Assembly: GCA_011389755.1 (NCBI GenBank)
Contig: JAABTR010000042.1
Span: forward strand, 1 to 27,813
Direction of reading: 5' to 3'
Length of the DNA: 27,813 bases
Source of the DNA: Deltaproteobacteria bacterium
GTDB taxonomy: Bacteria > Myxococcota_A > Polyangia > JAAYKL01
In this document: positions 7,572 through 15,179 of the stretch, in pieces
How positions within the stretch are numbered: position 1 is the stretch's first letter
Layout: the number at the start of each line of letters is the position of its first letter
Notes under the pieces: model-generated
The model's database searches: none
What the model saw: only the letters and a program-made list of their open reading frames with translations
Told to the model about the DNA's origin: nothing
Made by a program: the position numbers and the translations under genes

Positions 7572-7600
7572 TTGCGGCCGCTGCAAACGGTATGTTAATG
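7572..7600 (+). promoter_or_regulatory. Possible promoter of the tlpA-like operon
   Basis: TTGCGG (7572-7577), 17-base spacer, TTAATG (7595-7600), about 47 bases before the start codon. The match is moderate; AATATA at 7606-7611 is an alternative -10 without a good -35. The rest of the 266-base divergent intergenic region shows nothing further. Confidence 0.3.
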
Positions 7601-7647
7601 AACACAATATACGGGCAAGAAGAAGAGCGACAAGGAGAAGCACCCCT

Positions 7648-8217
7648 ATGAAAAAGATTTCTCGTTTTTGCACCATTATTTTCGCTTTGTCTTTCGTGGT
7701 CCTGTTGATCGGCGCCGGGTGCGGATCAACCGCAGGAGCCCGCGCCGGCGCGGCCCAAGAGCCCAGAAGCAGCGGAGGGTCCATCAGCGATTTCGCCCTT
7801 CGCGATGTGGATGGACGCACCCACGCGTTGTCCGACTACCTGGGCTCGCACACCATCGTGCTGAGCTTCTGGGCCACATGGTGCGAGCCGTGTAAAAAAG
7901 AGCTGGTGCGTCTTCAAGAGCTCTACGAAACTCACAAAAATAAGGGTTTCGTGGTCTTGGCCATCTCCATGGACGAACCCGAGACCCAAGGCGAGGTCCG
8001 ACCTTTCGTCCGCAGCCGGCGCCTCTCATTCCCTGTCCTTTTAGACAGCGAATCGCTGGTAACCAATCGATTCAACCCCAGGCGCTCGGCTCCCTACAAC
8101 GTCATCATCGACAAAAACCAGAGCATGGTCTGGACCCACGAGGGCTATGTCCCCGGAGATGAAGAGAAGCTCGAGTCCGCGGTGCTCGAAATCATAGCGA
8201 AAGGCAATGAGACATGA
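7648..8217 (+). CDS. TlpA/ResA-like thioredoxin-fold lipoprotein
   Basis: The 189-residue protein has an N-terminal lipoprotein signal with lipobox IGAGC (C25), so it is probably anchored in a membrane facing the periplasm. It then shows a TlpA-type thioredoxin fold: FALRDVDGRTHALSDYLG, active site FWATWCEPCKKEL (C79, C82), and a cis-Pro region RRSAPYNVI (P149). Such proteins reduce or exchange disulfides, for example in cytochrome c maturation, or act as thiol peroxidase-like reductases; the substrate is not evident. AAGGAG precedes the start. The last 4 bases overlap the radical SAM gene (ATGA), so translation is probably coupled. Confidence 0.9.
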   Translation: MKKISRFCTIIFALSFVVLLIGAGCGSTAGARAGAAQEPRSSGGSISDFALRDVDGRTHALSDYLGSHTIVLSFWATWCEPCKKELVRLQELYETHKNKGFVVLAISMDEPETQGEVRPFVRSRRLSFPVLLDSESLVTNRFNPRRSAPYNVIIDKNQSMVWTHEGYVPGDEEKLESAVLEIIAKGNET

Positions 8218-9233
8218 CACCGGCAGCTCACTACACGAAGGGGGATGACGGCGCGGTGCGCTGCCGGCTGTGTCCCCAGGGTTGCCACATCCCCAAAGGC
8301 AGCCACGGAAGCTGCCTGACCCGCCGCAACAATGGCGGGCAGCTCGAGGTGGTCACGTACGGTCGCCTGCGGGCCATGGCGACCGATCCCATCGAGAAGA
8401 AGCCGCTCTTCCACTACTATCCCGGCTCCACCAGCTTCTCCATCGCCTCGGCCGGGTGCAACCTCTTGTGTCCGTTTTGCCAAAACCACGCGCTGGCACG
8501 GATCTCCAGGTGCGAGGACGCCCTGCGAATGGGGCCGCGGGTCACACCCCCCTCACAGGTCGTCGAAGCCGCCGGGGCCACCGGTGCCAAATCGATCGCG
8601 TTCACCTACTCGGAGCCCACCTTGCAGTTCGAGTACGCGAGGGACGTCGCGCAGGCCGCTGCCGGAACGGGGTTGGAGCTCGTCTTCGTCACCAACGGGC
8701 AGATCAGCGCAGGCCCCGCCCGGGAGCTTGCCGGGTTCATCCACGCCGCCAACGTCGATCTCAAGGCATTCTCCGAAAAATCCTACAGCGAAAAGCTCGG
8801 CGGGCATTTCAAGACCACCTGCAAAGCCATCGAGATTCTGCACAAAGAGGGCGTCTGGGTCGAGGTCACCACCCTCGTCATCCCCGGATTCAACGACAGC
8901 GACGATGAGCTGACGCGGATGGCCCTGTACCTGGTCGAGCTCAGCCCGGAGATTCCCTGGCACCTGAGTCGCTTCCATCCAGCCTATAAATGGAAGGACA
9001 AAGCTCCGACCCCCGTCGAGACCCTGCACCGCGCCCGCAAGATTGCTCTTGAAAGCGGTCTGCGATACGTCTACACAGGAAACATTCCCGGAGACGACGG
9101 CGAAAAGACCCGCTGTCCCGGTTGCCAGGCGGTGGTCATCGATCGCCGCGGCTTTGTGCTTGAGGGCCAAAGAACAGCCGATGGGCGCTGCCGCGAGTGC
9201 GGACACCGCATCGCCGGCGTGGGATTGAGGTGA
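8214..9233 (+). CDS. amrS: AmmeMemoRadiSam-type radical SAM protein (AmrS-like)
   Basis: The 339-residue protein belongs to the radical SAM family related to pyruvate formate-lyase activating enzymes. It has an N-terminal Cys cluster (C17, C20, C24, C34), the cluster motif CNLLCPFCQN (C82, C86, C89), the family segment PIEKKPLFHYYPG, and SAM-binding strands (TYSEPTLQFEY, VFVTNGQIS, VDLKAF). A C-terminal zinc-finger-like set of cysteines (C301, C304, C326, C329) resembles rubredoxin knuckles. AmrS usually occurs with Memo and AMMECR1 proteins, neither of which is in this window. The reaction of the family is not settled. It sits between tlpA and a DUF72 gene in a tight operon. Confidence 0.85.
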   Translation: MTPAAHYTKGDDGAVRCRLCPQGCHIPKGSHGSCLTRRNNGGQLEVVTYGRLRAMATDPIEKKPLFHYYPGSTSFSIASAGCNLLCPFCQNHALARISRCEDALRMGPRVTPPSQVVEAAGATGAKSIAFTYSEPTLQFEYARDVAQAAAGTGLELVFVTNGQISAGPARELAGFIHAANVDLKAFSEKSYSEKLGGHFKTTCKAIEILHKEGVWVEVTTLVIPGFNDSDDELTRMALYLVELSPEIPWHLSRFHPAYKWKDKAPTPVETLHRARKIALESGLRYVYTGNIPGDDGEKTRCPGCQAVVIDRRGFVLEGQRTADGRCRECGHRIAGVGLR

Positions 9234-9234
9234 T

Positions 9235-9993
9235 ATGACGTCCCGGAGCTTGAAAATAGGAACTGTGGGTTACCCTCTTCCAAGAGCAAAAATTCACAAG
9301 TATGTCGACATCATCGAGCTGAACGAGGGGCGAACCGTCCCGCCCAAGGTCAAAACGGCGCGCAAGTGGCGCAAAGAGGCGCCCGATCGCATCGTCTTTT
9401 CGGTGCAGCTGTCCGACTACCTCTTCGAGCGGCCCCCGGCCGGCTCGCCGCTGGAGGGTGAGCTTACGGGCTACGGCGGCTTTCGCTCCTCCGATGAAAA
9501 CCTCGCGCTGTGGCAGCGCAGCCTCGCGTTCGCAAAAGAGATGGACGCTCAGGCGCTTCTCCTCTCGACGCCCGCCGAGTTCACCCCCAGCAAGCCGAAC
9601 CGCAGCGCCCTTGAAGGGCTCTTGTCGAAGGTCTCGCGTTCGAATCTCCCCTTGATATGGTCTTATGCGGGCCCTTGGGACTTTGAGCAGGCCTGCGCCT
9701 TCGCGAGCCAGCTGGACATGGTGGTCGCGGTGGATCCCTTGAGAGATCCGGCGCCCCAGGGGCCGCTTGCCTACTTTCGACTCGGACCGTTTTCCGCGAT
9801 GGGCTCCCGCATGGGCGTCTACGACCTCGAGCGGATCGCCGAGGCATCCGCGATGCACGAGACGACCCTGTGCGTGTTTGACACGCCCCGCCCTCTCGAC
9901 GATGTGCGCAACCTCAAAAAGGTCATCGCCGAGCAAGACGGATGGGAAGAAGACGAAGACGAAGAACGAGAAGACACGGACGACTTTCTTTGA
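9235..9993 (+). CDS. DUF72 (YecE-like) TIM-barrel-like protein
   Basis: The 252-residue protein has DUF72 features: N-terminal KIGTVGYPLP, then YVDIIELN (the VEIN strand of the family), W(R)KEAPDRIVFSVQLSDYL (the usual W-x-P-x-F-x-F-x-K step), a later strand ALLLSTPAEF, and a C-terminal YFRLGP. The family has a TIM-barrel fold and no firmly assigned reaction; it often neighbours iron-sulfur or DNA-repair genes. Its ATG lies 1 base after the amrS stop with GAGGTGAT as binding site, so translation is coupled. The tail after residue about 232 is strikingly acidic (WEEDEDEEREDTDDF). Confidence 0.78.
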   Translation: MTSRSLKIGTVGYPLPRAKIHKYVDIIELNEGRTVPPKVKTARKWRKEAPDRIVFSVQLSDYLFERPPAGSPLEGELTGYGGFRSSDENLALWQRSLAFAKEMDAQALLLSTPAEFTPSKPNRSALEGLLSKVSRSNLPLIWSYAGPWDFEQACAFASQLDMVVAVDPLRDPAPQGPLAYFRLGPFSAMGSRMGVYDLERIAEASAMHETTLCVFDTPRPLDDVRNLKKVIAEQDGWEEDEDEEREDTDDFL

Positions 9994-10014
9994 AAAGGGG
10001 GCGAGAAGCAGAAG

Positions 10015-10245
10015 ATGACGCCTTTTACTATCGACGATTTTCCCAAACTCCTGCTCGATAAGCTCGAGGCTCGCGCCAAGAAACACGGACGCAGCGCCGC
10101 ACAGGAGGCGCGTTCGATCCTGCAAAACGTGCTCGAACGCAACACCACCCAGGCGCACGCTTTGGCCGCGACTATCAAAGAGAACCTGTCGGGTCGCAAC
10201 CACACAGACAGCGCCCTGTTGCTGGCGGAGGACAGAGGTCGATGA
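10015..10245 (+). CDS. FitA/VapB-like antitoxin
   Basis: The 76-residue protein shows a short ribbon-helix-helix-like pattern: FTIDDFPKLLLDKLEARAKKHG then RSAAQEARSIL, which is the FitA-type DNA-binding signature, followed by a charged C-terminal tail that would wrap the toxin. Such antitoxins bind the PIN toxin and repress their own promoter. It overlaps the toxin gene by 4 bases (ATGA), the normal arrangement. It follows the DUF72 gene by only 21 bases, so it may be transcribed as the tail of that operon and not from its own autoregulated promoter. Confidence 0.8.
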   Translation: MTPFTIDDFPKLLLDKLEARAKKHGRSAAQEARSILQNVLERNTTQAHALAATIKENLSGRNHTDSALLLAEDRGR

Positions 10246-10664
10246 GAAAGTACATCGTAGGTGCCAGCGTCGCTATCAAGTGGTTCATCCCAGAGGTTCA
10301 CACCGAAGCGGCCAGCCGCCTCCTCCAAGGAGACGCGGAGCTCATCTCACCCGACCTGACCGCCCTCGAGTTCGCGGCGCTTTTGTACAAAAAGATGTGC
10401 CTCGAAGAGATCACCGAGCAAGAGGCTCGAGACGTTTTGAGCGGATTTCAGGTTGTTCCTCTGCGCGTCGAGTCCACCCTCGGACTGACGAGCCTCGCCT
10501 TCGAGGTGGCCAGCGACATCGGCCTCGACTTCTACGACAGCCTCTACGTGGCGATGGCGATCCACCACCACTGCCCTGTGGTCAGCGCGGATCGCAACCT
10601 CTACGAAAAGCTGGACAGCGGCCCCTACGCGAAAAACATCGTCTGGGTCGAGGACGTGCCCTGA
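10242..10664 (+). CDS. vapC: PIN-domain toxin of VapC type with altered active site
   Basis: VapC-type PIN proteins are Mg-dependent RNases that cut tRNA or rRNA when free of antitoxin. The 140-residue protein has the PIN layout: YIVGASVAIKWFIPE at the N-terminus, E43 in TALEFA, D99 in DFYDSLYVAMA, and D117 in VVSADRNLY. In active family members the first block reads V(V/L)DASVAIKW; here the Asp is Gly7 (codon GGT instead of GAT). Three of four acidic residues remain, so activity is doubtful. The gene is otherwise full length and intact, paired with its antitoxin. Confidence 0.86.
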   Translation: MRKYIVGASVAIKWFIPEVHTEAASRLLQGDAELISPDLTALEFAALLYKKMCLEEITEQEARDVLSGFQVVPLRVESTLGLTSLAFEVASDIGLDFYDSLYVAMAIHHHCPVVSADRNLYEKLDSGPYAKNIVWVEDVP

Positions 10665-10952
10665 CACGGCGCCCCCCTCCCGGCGCCAAGTGTCCACATC
10701 TATAGACACCACACCTCTCTTTGATGGAGCTGAGCCATGATGTGTCGCTGCAGCAACACACCCGTGCATCCGAAACGAAACACCCCGCGCTCCCCTTTTA
10801 CAGCCCGTGGGAGCCAAAAAAATGGTGCTCGGCCCAACGACAACGGGAAAAAGGAACACACTCCCGGCATAAAGAACACGCTGGCACACCACGTGCAAAG
10901 GGCTTTGATGCATCCGACGGAGCATGCAGCTTCGAAAAATGAGGAGAGTGTT
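10665..10952 (+). other. Intergenic region, no gene supported
   Basis: This 288-base stretch holds an inverted GGCGCC pair (10668-10673 and 10682-10687, no T-run) just after vapC and a small GTGTC/GACAC inverted repeat (10690-10694/10705-10709). The reading frame of the next gene stays open back to 10737, but this part has a low-complexity basic translation and no good ribosome binding site, so it was not counted as coding. No convincing promoter was found. Confidence 0.5.
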
Positions 10953-12134
10953 ATGGGACCTATGAGATTTTTGTTTTCTTGCTTGACAGTCGCTTCGATG
11001 GCCTCTGTGGCCGCCGCTCAAGAGACGCCCGCCGAGGATGTCGACTCAAAAAGAGTCGTCCTATTTCCCCTGGAGGCGGTGAACGTCTCGGAGGGCACCG
11101 CAGAGGCGACGGCCCTTCTTTTGCGCAGCGCGCTCGTAGACAGGGGATACGATGTGGCGCCCCTCGCCGACGTCAAAGAGGCCCTGGGCGAGATGCGCCG
11201 AGGGCATCAGGAAAAAGAGACAACGCCCCCGAACAGCTCAACCGCCGTCGCCGACGAGCAGACGGACGCCGATCAAGAGGTGCTGGATAACGCAGCCCCG
11301 GGGGCCTCGACGCAGGCCGAAGCTCAGCCCGCCGCGACGCTCGAGCCCCCCCATGAGGCCGCGCTGACATTGGACAAAAAGGGCGCTGTGGCAAAGCGCC
11401 TGGGCGCCTTCGAGTATCTGGACGCCTCTCTCGTTGCGCTGGGTTCCCGTTACCGCCTCGAGGTCACTTGGAGACGAACCGACGGAACCTCTTTGGCCAG
11501 CAAAAACATGGTCGCCAAGACCGAAGACGACCTCAACACGGTCATCCCGCGCATCGTCGAGGCTCTCGTCACCTCGAAGAAAACAGAGGAGACCCGCACC
11601 CTGGACAACGCCTCTCTGGCCGAGACGGACAACCTCCCCAACCGCTTTCGCCTGGAAAAGAATTTCGGCCCTGTGGTCGGGATGCTCACCGGCTTCGAAG
11701 AAGCGGGGACCGGACCGGTCATAGGTTTCAACGCGCGGTTGGAGGTCGAGGACTTCCTGATAGACCTCATCGCCATGATGGGCTTTCCTTCCGTCAAGGA
11801 CGCTGGGGGCGATAGCACCCAGGGGTTCCTCCTTGAGGCGTGCGTGGGCGCCGGCGGGTATCTGACACACACCCAGGTGGCGCCATACCTCATCGGCGGG
11901 CTGGGGGTTTGGGTGGGCGACCGGTTTGGCGCGGCGAAAACCACGGACGAAGACGGTTACGACTATTATGATGATGAAGCGAGCGTGGGGGGCGATCTCT
12001 TCGGCGCTTTCGGCATCGAGTTCCTCCGCCACACCCGCATCCGTCTGCACCTGGACGTGCGCTATGTCTTTACCTTCACCGGTGACGGCCAGGTGGGCCA
12101 CTCCCTGCTACCGATGGTCGGCCTCAATTTTTAA
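10953..12134 (+). CDS. Secreted FlgO/TolB-like protein with C-terminal outer-membrane beta-barrel-like part
   Basis: The 393-residue protein starts at 10953 because GAGGAG lies 6 bases upstream and the signal peptide begins there (cleavage probably after SVAAA). Residues about 30-85 (RVVLFPLEAVNVSEG, then ALLLRSALVDRGYDVAPLAD) and about 140-215 (KRLGAFEYLDASLVALGSRYRLEV, then a LASK strand) match the pattern of the TolB/FlgO/CsgG-like periplasmic domain. An acidic Ala/Thr/Pro-rich insert separates the halves. From about 225 on, alternating strands such as GPVVGMLTGFEEAG, GFLLEACVGAGGYL and YLIGGLGVWVGDRFG end in a terminal Phe (LLPMVGLNF), typical of outer-membrane barrels. Function is unknown. 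Confidence 0.75.
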   Translation: MGPMRFLFSCLTVASMASVAAAQETPAEDVDSKRVVLFPLEAVNVSEGTAEATALLLRSALVDRGYDVAPLADVKEALGEMRRGHQEKETTPPNSSTAVADEQTDADQEVLDNAAPGASTQAEAQPAATLEPPHEAALTLDKKGAVAKRLGAFEYLDASLVALGSRYRLEVTWRRTDGTSLASKNMVAKTEDDLNTVIPRIVEALVTSKKTEETRTLDNASLAETDNLPNRFRLEKNFGPVVGMLTGFEEAGTGPVIGFNARLEVEDFLIDLIAMMGFPSVKDAGGDSTQGFLLEACVGAGGYLTHTQVAPYLIGGLGVWVGDRFGAAKTTDEDGYDYYDDEASVGGDLFGAFGIEFLRHTRIRLHLDVRYVFTFTGDGQVGHSLLPMVGLNF

Positions 12135-12286
12135 GCCCCACCCTCCACGTTGCACCCCCTGTTTTGAATTCAAATGGGATTCGCACCGTCCTCACTACAT
12201 ATCAGCCGTTGAGGCTGGAAATTGGGATCAAGGAGCGATAAGGTCTTCGGTGGTCTTCGCAAGGCCAGCCCAAAGGAGGTCGAAAA

Positions 12287-12877
12287 ATGCGCAAAACTTC
12301 GATAGTCGCGTCAGCGTTGGCGATTCTCATGCTCACCGCCGGCGCCGCGGCCGCCGCGGCCGTCTATTTAAACGGCGTCGACATCACATCCGTTCGAAAC
12401 AAGACGTTTAAAAACGCGACCGTGCGGATCGACGACAAAGGCAACATCCACATCGACGCCCCGGGGTACAAGGTCGAGGTCGTCAATCCACAAGACGAGG
12501 CTGCCGGGCCCAACCCCAACCTGACCAACCACTACTACCTCGTCACCCAGCCGTCGGCGGAGGGCAAGGCGCAGTACGACTTCATCGTCACCATCGGCGG
12601 CGTTGAAAAAAAGGTCATTCCAGCCGGCTCTCCCCAGGTGATCCTGGAGATCTCAGCCTGGCTCAACCCCGGCCCCAACGAGATCCGATTGACCGCCGCG
12701 AAGCGCCTGGAAAAGGGTCGCAAGTCAGCCTCCCAAAACGATGAAGCCAGGCTGATCATCGGGCGCGGTCACGTGGAAAACAAAATCGTGAAAATAGACG
12801 GCATCTTGACCAGCTTGAACGTCAACGCCTCGCAAGTAGACACCAAAAACAAAGTCTTCACCCTCAGGGCCGAATGA
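12287..12877 (+). CDS. Secreted protein of unknown function
   Basis: The 196-residue protein follows an AAGGAGG ribosome binding site. It has a signal peptide with an alanine-rich end (TAGAAAAAA), then VYLNGVDITSVRNKTFKNATVRIDD, which looks like a small beta-rich repeat: the same wording returns as VKIDGILTSLNVNASQVD near the C-terminus. The middle (YDFIVTIGGVEKKVIPAG, then a WLNPGPNEIRL segment) resembles an Ig/fibronectin-like beta sandwich. No enzyme motif or lipobox is present. It lies 152 bases after the barrel protein gene and could be co-expressed with it, though no terminator or promoter was found between them. Confidence 0.75.
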   Translation: MRKTSIVASALAILMLTAGAAAAAAVYLNGVDITSVRNKTFKNATVRIDDKGNIHIDAPGYKVEVVNPQDEAAGPNPNLTNHYYLVTQPSAEGKAQYDFIVTIGGVEKKVIPAGSPQVILEISAWLNPGPNEIRLTAAKRLEKGRKSASQNDEARLIIGRGHVENKIVKIDGILTSLNVNASQVDTKNKVFTLRAE

Positions 12878-12945
12878 CCCTTCGTCAGCCGCACTTGCAG
12901 ACGTAACCACCTTTACGCAAACGTTTTTTTGGGCGGCCACCGCGC

Positions 12946-12974
12946 TTGACCGCGACCTGCGATAGTGCTACCTA
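12946..12974 (+). promoter_or_regulatory. Putative promoter of the TPR lipoprotein-mgtE-recO operon
   Basis: TTGACC (12946-12951), 17-base spacer, TACCTA (12969-12974), about 42 bases before the start codon. The block GCGACCTGCGATAGTGCTACCTAG inside it nearly repeats the sequence upstream of hutU (3146-3168), so the GCGATAG core may be the real recognition element. Confidence 0.4.
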
Positions 12975-13015
12975 GCCCCAAGCTCGTTGCACCCGTCATG
13001 CGGGAGGAGTCTGTC

Positions 13016-13801
13016 ATGCGAAAGCTCCAAGCGCTGTTCACAATCGCCGTCGCGCTGTGCGCTCTTTCAGGCTGCGGCAGCTCTCAGGCCGACGAAAAAG
13101 CACAGAGGCAGTCCGAAAGGTTTTACGAGGCTGCGTTCGTGGCGTGGTTCAACGAACAAGATAATCTCTTGGCCATCCGCAACCTCCACAGGGCCTTGGA
13201 CGCCAACCCCGACAACAACTACGCACACTACCTGCTCGGGACCATCCGCCTCCGGCGCGGCGAATACGATGAGGCGCGAGTGCACCTGGAGAAGACCGTC
13301 GAGCTGCGCCGGGAAGGCCAGCCCGCCGAGCTCGCCGAGGCGCGAAATGCGCTGGGGGTCCTATATATTCACCAAAAACGCTACCAGGAGGCTGTCGAGC
13401 TGCTCGAGAAATCCGCGGGTGAGATTCTCAACCGAGAGCCCTGGCTCGCGCTGGGCAACTTGGGCTGGGTCCACGTCGAGCTGGGCGAGTACGATAAGGC
13501 TTTGGAAGTTTTGCGCCGCGCCATCTTCGACCAGCCAAGGTTCTGCGTGGGACGCTACCGGCTCGGCCAAGCCCACTACCTCAAGCGGGACTTCAAAGCC
13601 GCCGCCGACCAGCTGGCCACAGCGGTGGAGACACCGGAAGCGGGGTGCGACAAAATCCAGGAGGCTTACCATTACCTCGGAATGGCACGACTTCGGCTGG
13701 GAGACGAAAGAGGCGCCGCCGCGGCGCTGACCCGGTGCCGAGAACTTGGAACGCACACCGCCACCGGCAGCGCGTGTGCTGAAGCCCTGGCAGGATTGTA
13801 G
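13016..13801 (+). CDS. TPR-repeat lipoprotein (Tgl/PilF-like)
   Basis: The 261-residue protein starts at the ATG at 13016, preceded by GGGAGGAG; the frame is open further upstream but that part lies over the promoter. The signal peptide ends in lipobox LSGC (C20). Several tetratricopeptide repeats follow: NNYAHYLLGTIRLRRGEYDEA, AEARNALGVLYIHQKRYQEA, LALGNLGWVHVELGEYDKA, CVGRYRLGQAHYLKRDFKA, and YHYLGMARLRLGDERGA. Size, anchor and repeats resemble Tgl of Myxococcus or PilF/PilW, which help assemble the PilQ secretin of type IV pili. No pilus genes are adjacent, so this role is only a possibility. The mgtE gene follows after 10 bases. Confidence 0.85.
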   Translation: MRKLQALFTIAVALCALSGCGSSQADEKAQRQSERFYEAAFVAWFNEQDNLLAIRNLHRALDANPDNNYAHYLLGTIRLRRGEYDEARVHLEKTVELRREGQPAELAEARNALGVLYIHQKRYQEAVELLEKSAGEILNREPWLALGNLGWVHVELGEYDKALEVLRRAIFDQPRFCVGRYRLGQAHYLKRDFKAAADQLATAVETPEAGCDKIQEAYHYLGMARLRLGDERGAAAALTRCRELGTHTATGSACAEALAGL

Positions 13802-13811
13802 AGGGAAGCCG

Positions 13812-15179
13812 ATGTCACTGGTCAATGTGCAGCAGAAACATCGATTCGCCGATACGCTCCGCAAGCTCCTGCGCCGGAACGCCGTGCCCAACCTCAAGAA
13901 GATTCTCGAGCGCACCCACCCGGCCGACGTGGCGTCGGTGCTGGAGTCGTTTTTGCCTCAAGAGCGCCTGCGCCTGTTGCAGTTCGTCGGTGACGACGAC
14001 AGGCAGGCCGATGTGCTGTCTTGTCTTCCCGAGAGCCTCGCAGCAGATATGCTCGGCGAGCTGCCTCTCGACCGCGCGGCTTTGCTGCTGAGCCTGATGT
14101 CCGGTGACGACCGCGCCGATATCCTTGGTATCTTGGACGACGAAACCGCCTCTAAGCTCATGAAAGCCATGCCGGACGAAGAGTCCGACGAGGCCGCAGA
14201 TCTTTTGCGCTACGGTGAGAACACGGCCGGCGGCATCATGAGCCCGGAATTCCTCGCCATGACCCAAGAGACCACGGCCAAGGAGGCGATCCGCATCGTT
14301 CAAGAGTCACCCGACGTGGAGATGGCTTTTTATATTTATGTCGTAAATCTCCACGGTTCCTTGGTGGGCGTCTTGTCCCTGCGTCAGCTCGTCACTTCGA
14401 AACCCGAAGAGAAGCTTCGGGACATCATGAACCCTCATGTGGTTTCGGTGCGCACCGAGGAGGATCAAGAAGAAGTGGCGCGCATCGTCTCCAGGTACGA
14501 CTTTTTGGCGGTGCCGGTGGTGGACGAGATCAATTGCTTGGTCGGCGTGGTCACCGTTGACGACGTCATAGACGTTATTCGGGAAGAGGCGACAGAAGAC
14601 ATCTTGAAGATGGCGGGCGCCGGAGAGGAGCTCGACGATCGCCCTGCCGTGTTCACCTCTATCAAGAGGCGCGTGCCCTGGCTCTTCGCCGCCCTCGCCG
14701 GCGGCATTGTGGCCGCCTTTGTGATCGGTCAGTACGAGGAGACACTTCGGCAATTCCCCCTGCTCGTCGGCTTTATTCCAGTGATTATCGGGATGGCCGG
14801 CAATGTCGGGACCCAATCACTGACCATCGTGGTTCGTGGGCTGGCCACTCGGCGCGTCGAGGTCAAACACTTTTGGAAAGTCGTGGGCCGGGAGCTGCTG
14901 GTCGGGGTGTTACTCGGTGTCTTGTACGGGCTCGTGCTGGGGGCGATCGCCCACTTCTTGGGCCTCGAGCTCGGGAACACCACCATCCGCATGGCGCTCA
15001 TAATCGGGATGTCGGTGCTGCTCGCCATGTCGATGGCGGCTTTTGTCGGCACGGCGACACCGCTGCTCTTTGCCAAGCTCAACATCGATCCCGCGGTGGC
15101 CACCGGGCCTTTCTTGACGACAACGATCGACGTGGTCGGCGTTCTCATCTACTTCAGCTTCGCCAAGGCTCTTTTGTGA
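13812..15179 (+). CDS. mgtE: Magnesium transporter MgtE
   Basis: MgtE is a Mg2+-gated magnesium channel of the inner membrane. The 455-residue protein from the ATG at 13812 (AGGGAAG upstream) has the N-terminal superhelical domain (THPADVASVLESFLPQERL, then repeats such as LPLDRAALLLSLMSGDDRADIL), a linking RYGENTAGGIMSPEF, and two CBS domains (about 140-265, with LVGVLSLRQLV and LVGVVTVDDVIDVI). Five membrane helices follow from about 280, with the conserved IIGMAGNVGTQSLTIVVRGLA segment and GPFLTTTIDVVGVLIYF near the end. Length and order are normal. It overlaps recO by 4 bases (GTGA). Confidence 0.95.
   Translation: MSLVNVQQKHRFADTLRKLLRRNAVPNLKKILERTHPADVASVLESFLPQERLRLLQFVGDDDRQADVLSCLPESLAADMLGELPLDRAALLLSLMSGDDRADILGILDDETASKLMKAMPDEESDEAADLLRYGENTAGGIMSPEFLAMTQETTAKEAIRIVQESPDVEMAFYIYVVNLHGSLVGVLSLRQLVTSKPEEKLRDIMNPHVVSVRTEEDQEEVARIVSRYDFLAVPVVDEINCLVGVVTVDDVIDVIREEATEDILKMAGAGEELDDRPAVFTSIKRRVPWLFAALAGGIVAAFVIGQYEETLRQFPLLVGFIPVIIGMAGNVGTQSLTIVVRGLATRRVEVKHFWKVVGRELLVGVLLGVLYGLVLGAIAHFLGLELGNTTIRMALIIGMSVLLAMSMAAFVGTATPLLFAKLNIDPAVATGPFLTTTIDVVGVLIYFSFAKALL

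Noticed and set aside
7378..7605. Minus-strand 75-residue frame just upstream of the FHA gene, overlapping its start by 4 bases
   Set aside because: The overlap is attractive, but the likely promoter (7423-7451) lies inside it and no ribosome binding site or domain was seen.
10668..10709. GGCGCC inverted pair and GTGTC/GACAC inverted repeat after vapC
   Set aside because: Short stems, no T-run, and located downstream of the toxin, so neither a convincing terminator nor an antitoxin operator.
10737..10952. 72-residue N-terminal extension of the FlgO-like protein
   Set aside because: It would bury the signal peptide; the ATG at 10953 has GAGGAG with good spacing.
12902..12930. Possible terminator after the secreted protein gene (CGTAA/TTACG stem, then seven T)
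   Set aside because: The stem is only 5 bp and the T-run starts 6 bases after it; too weak to list.
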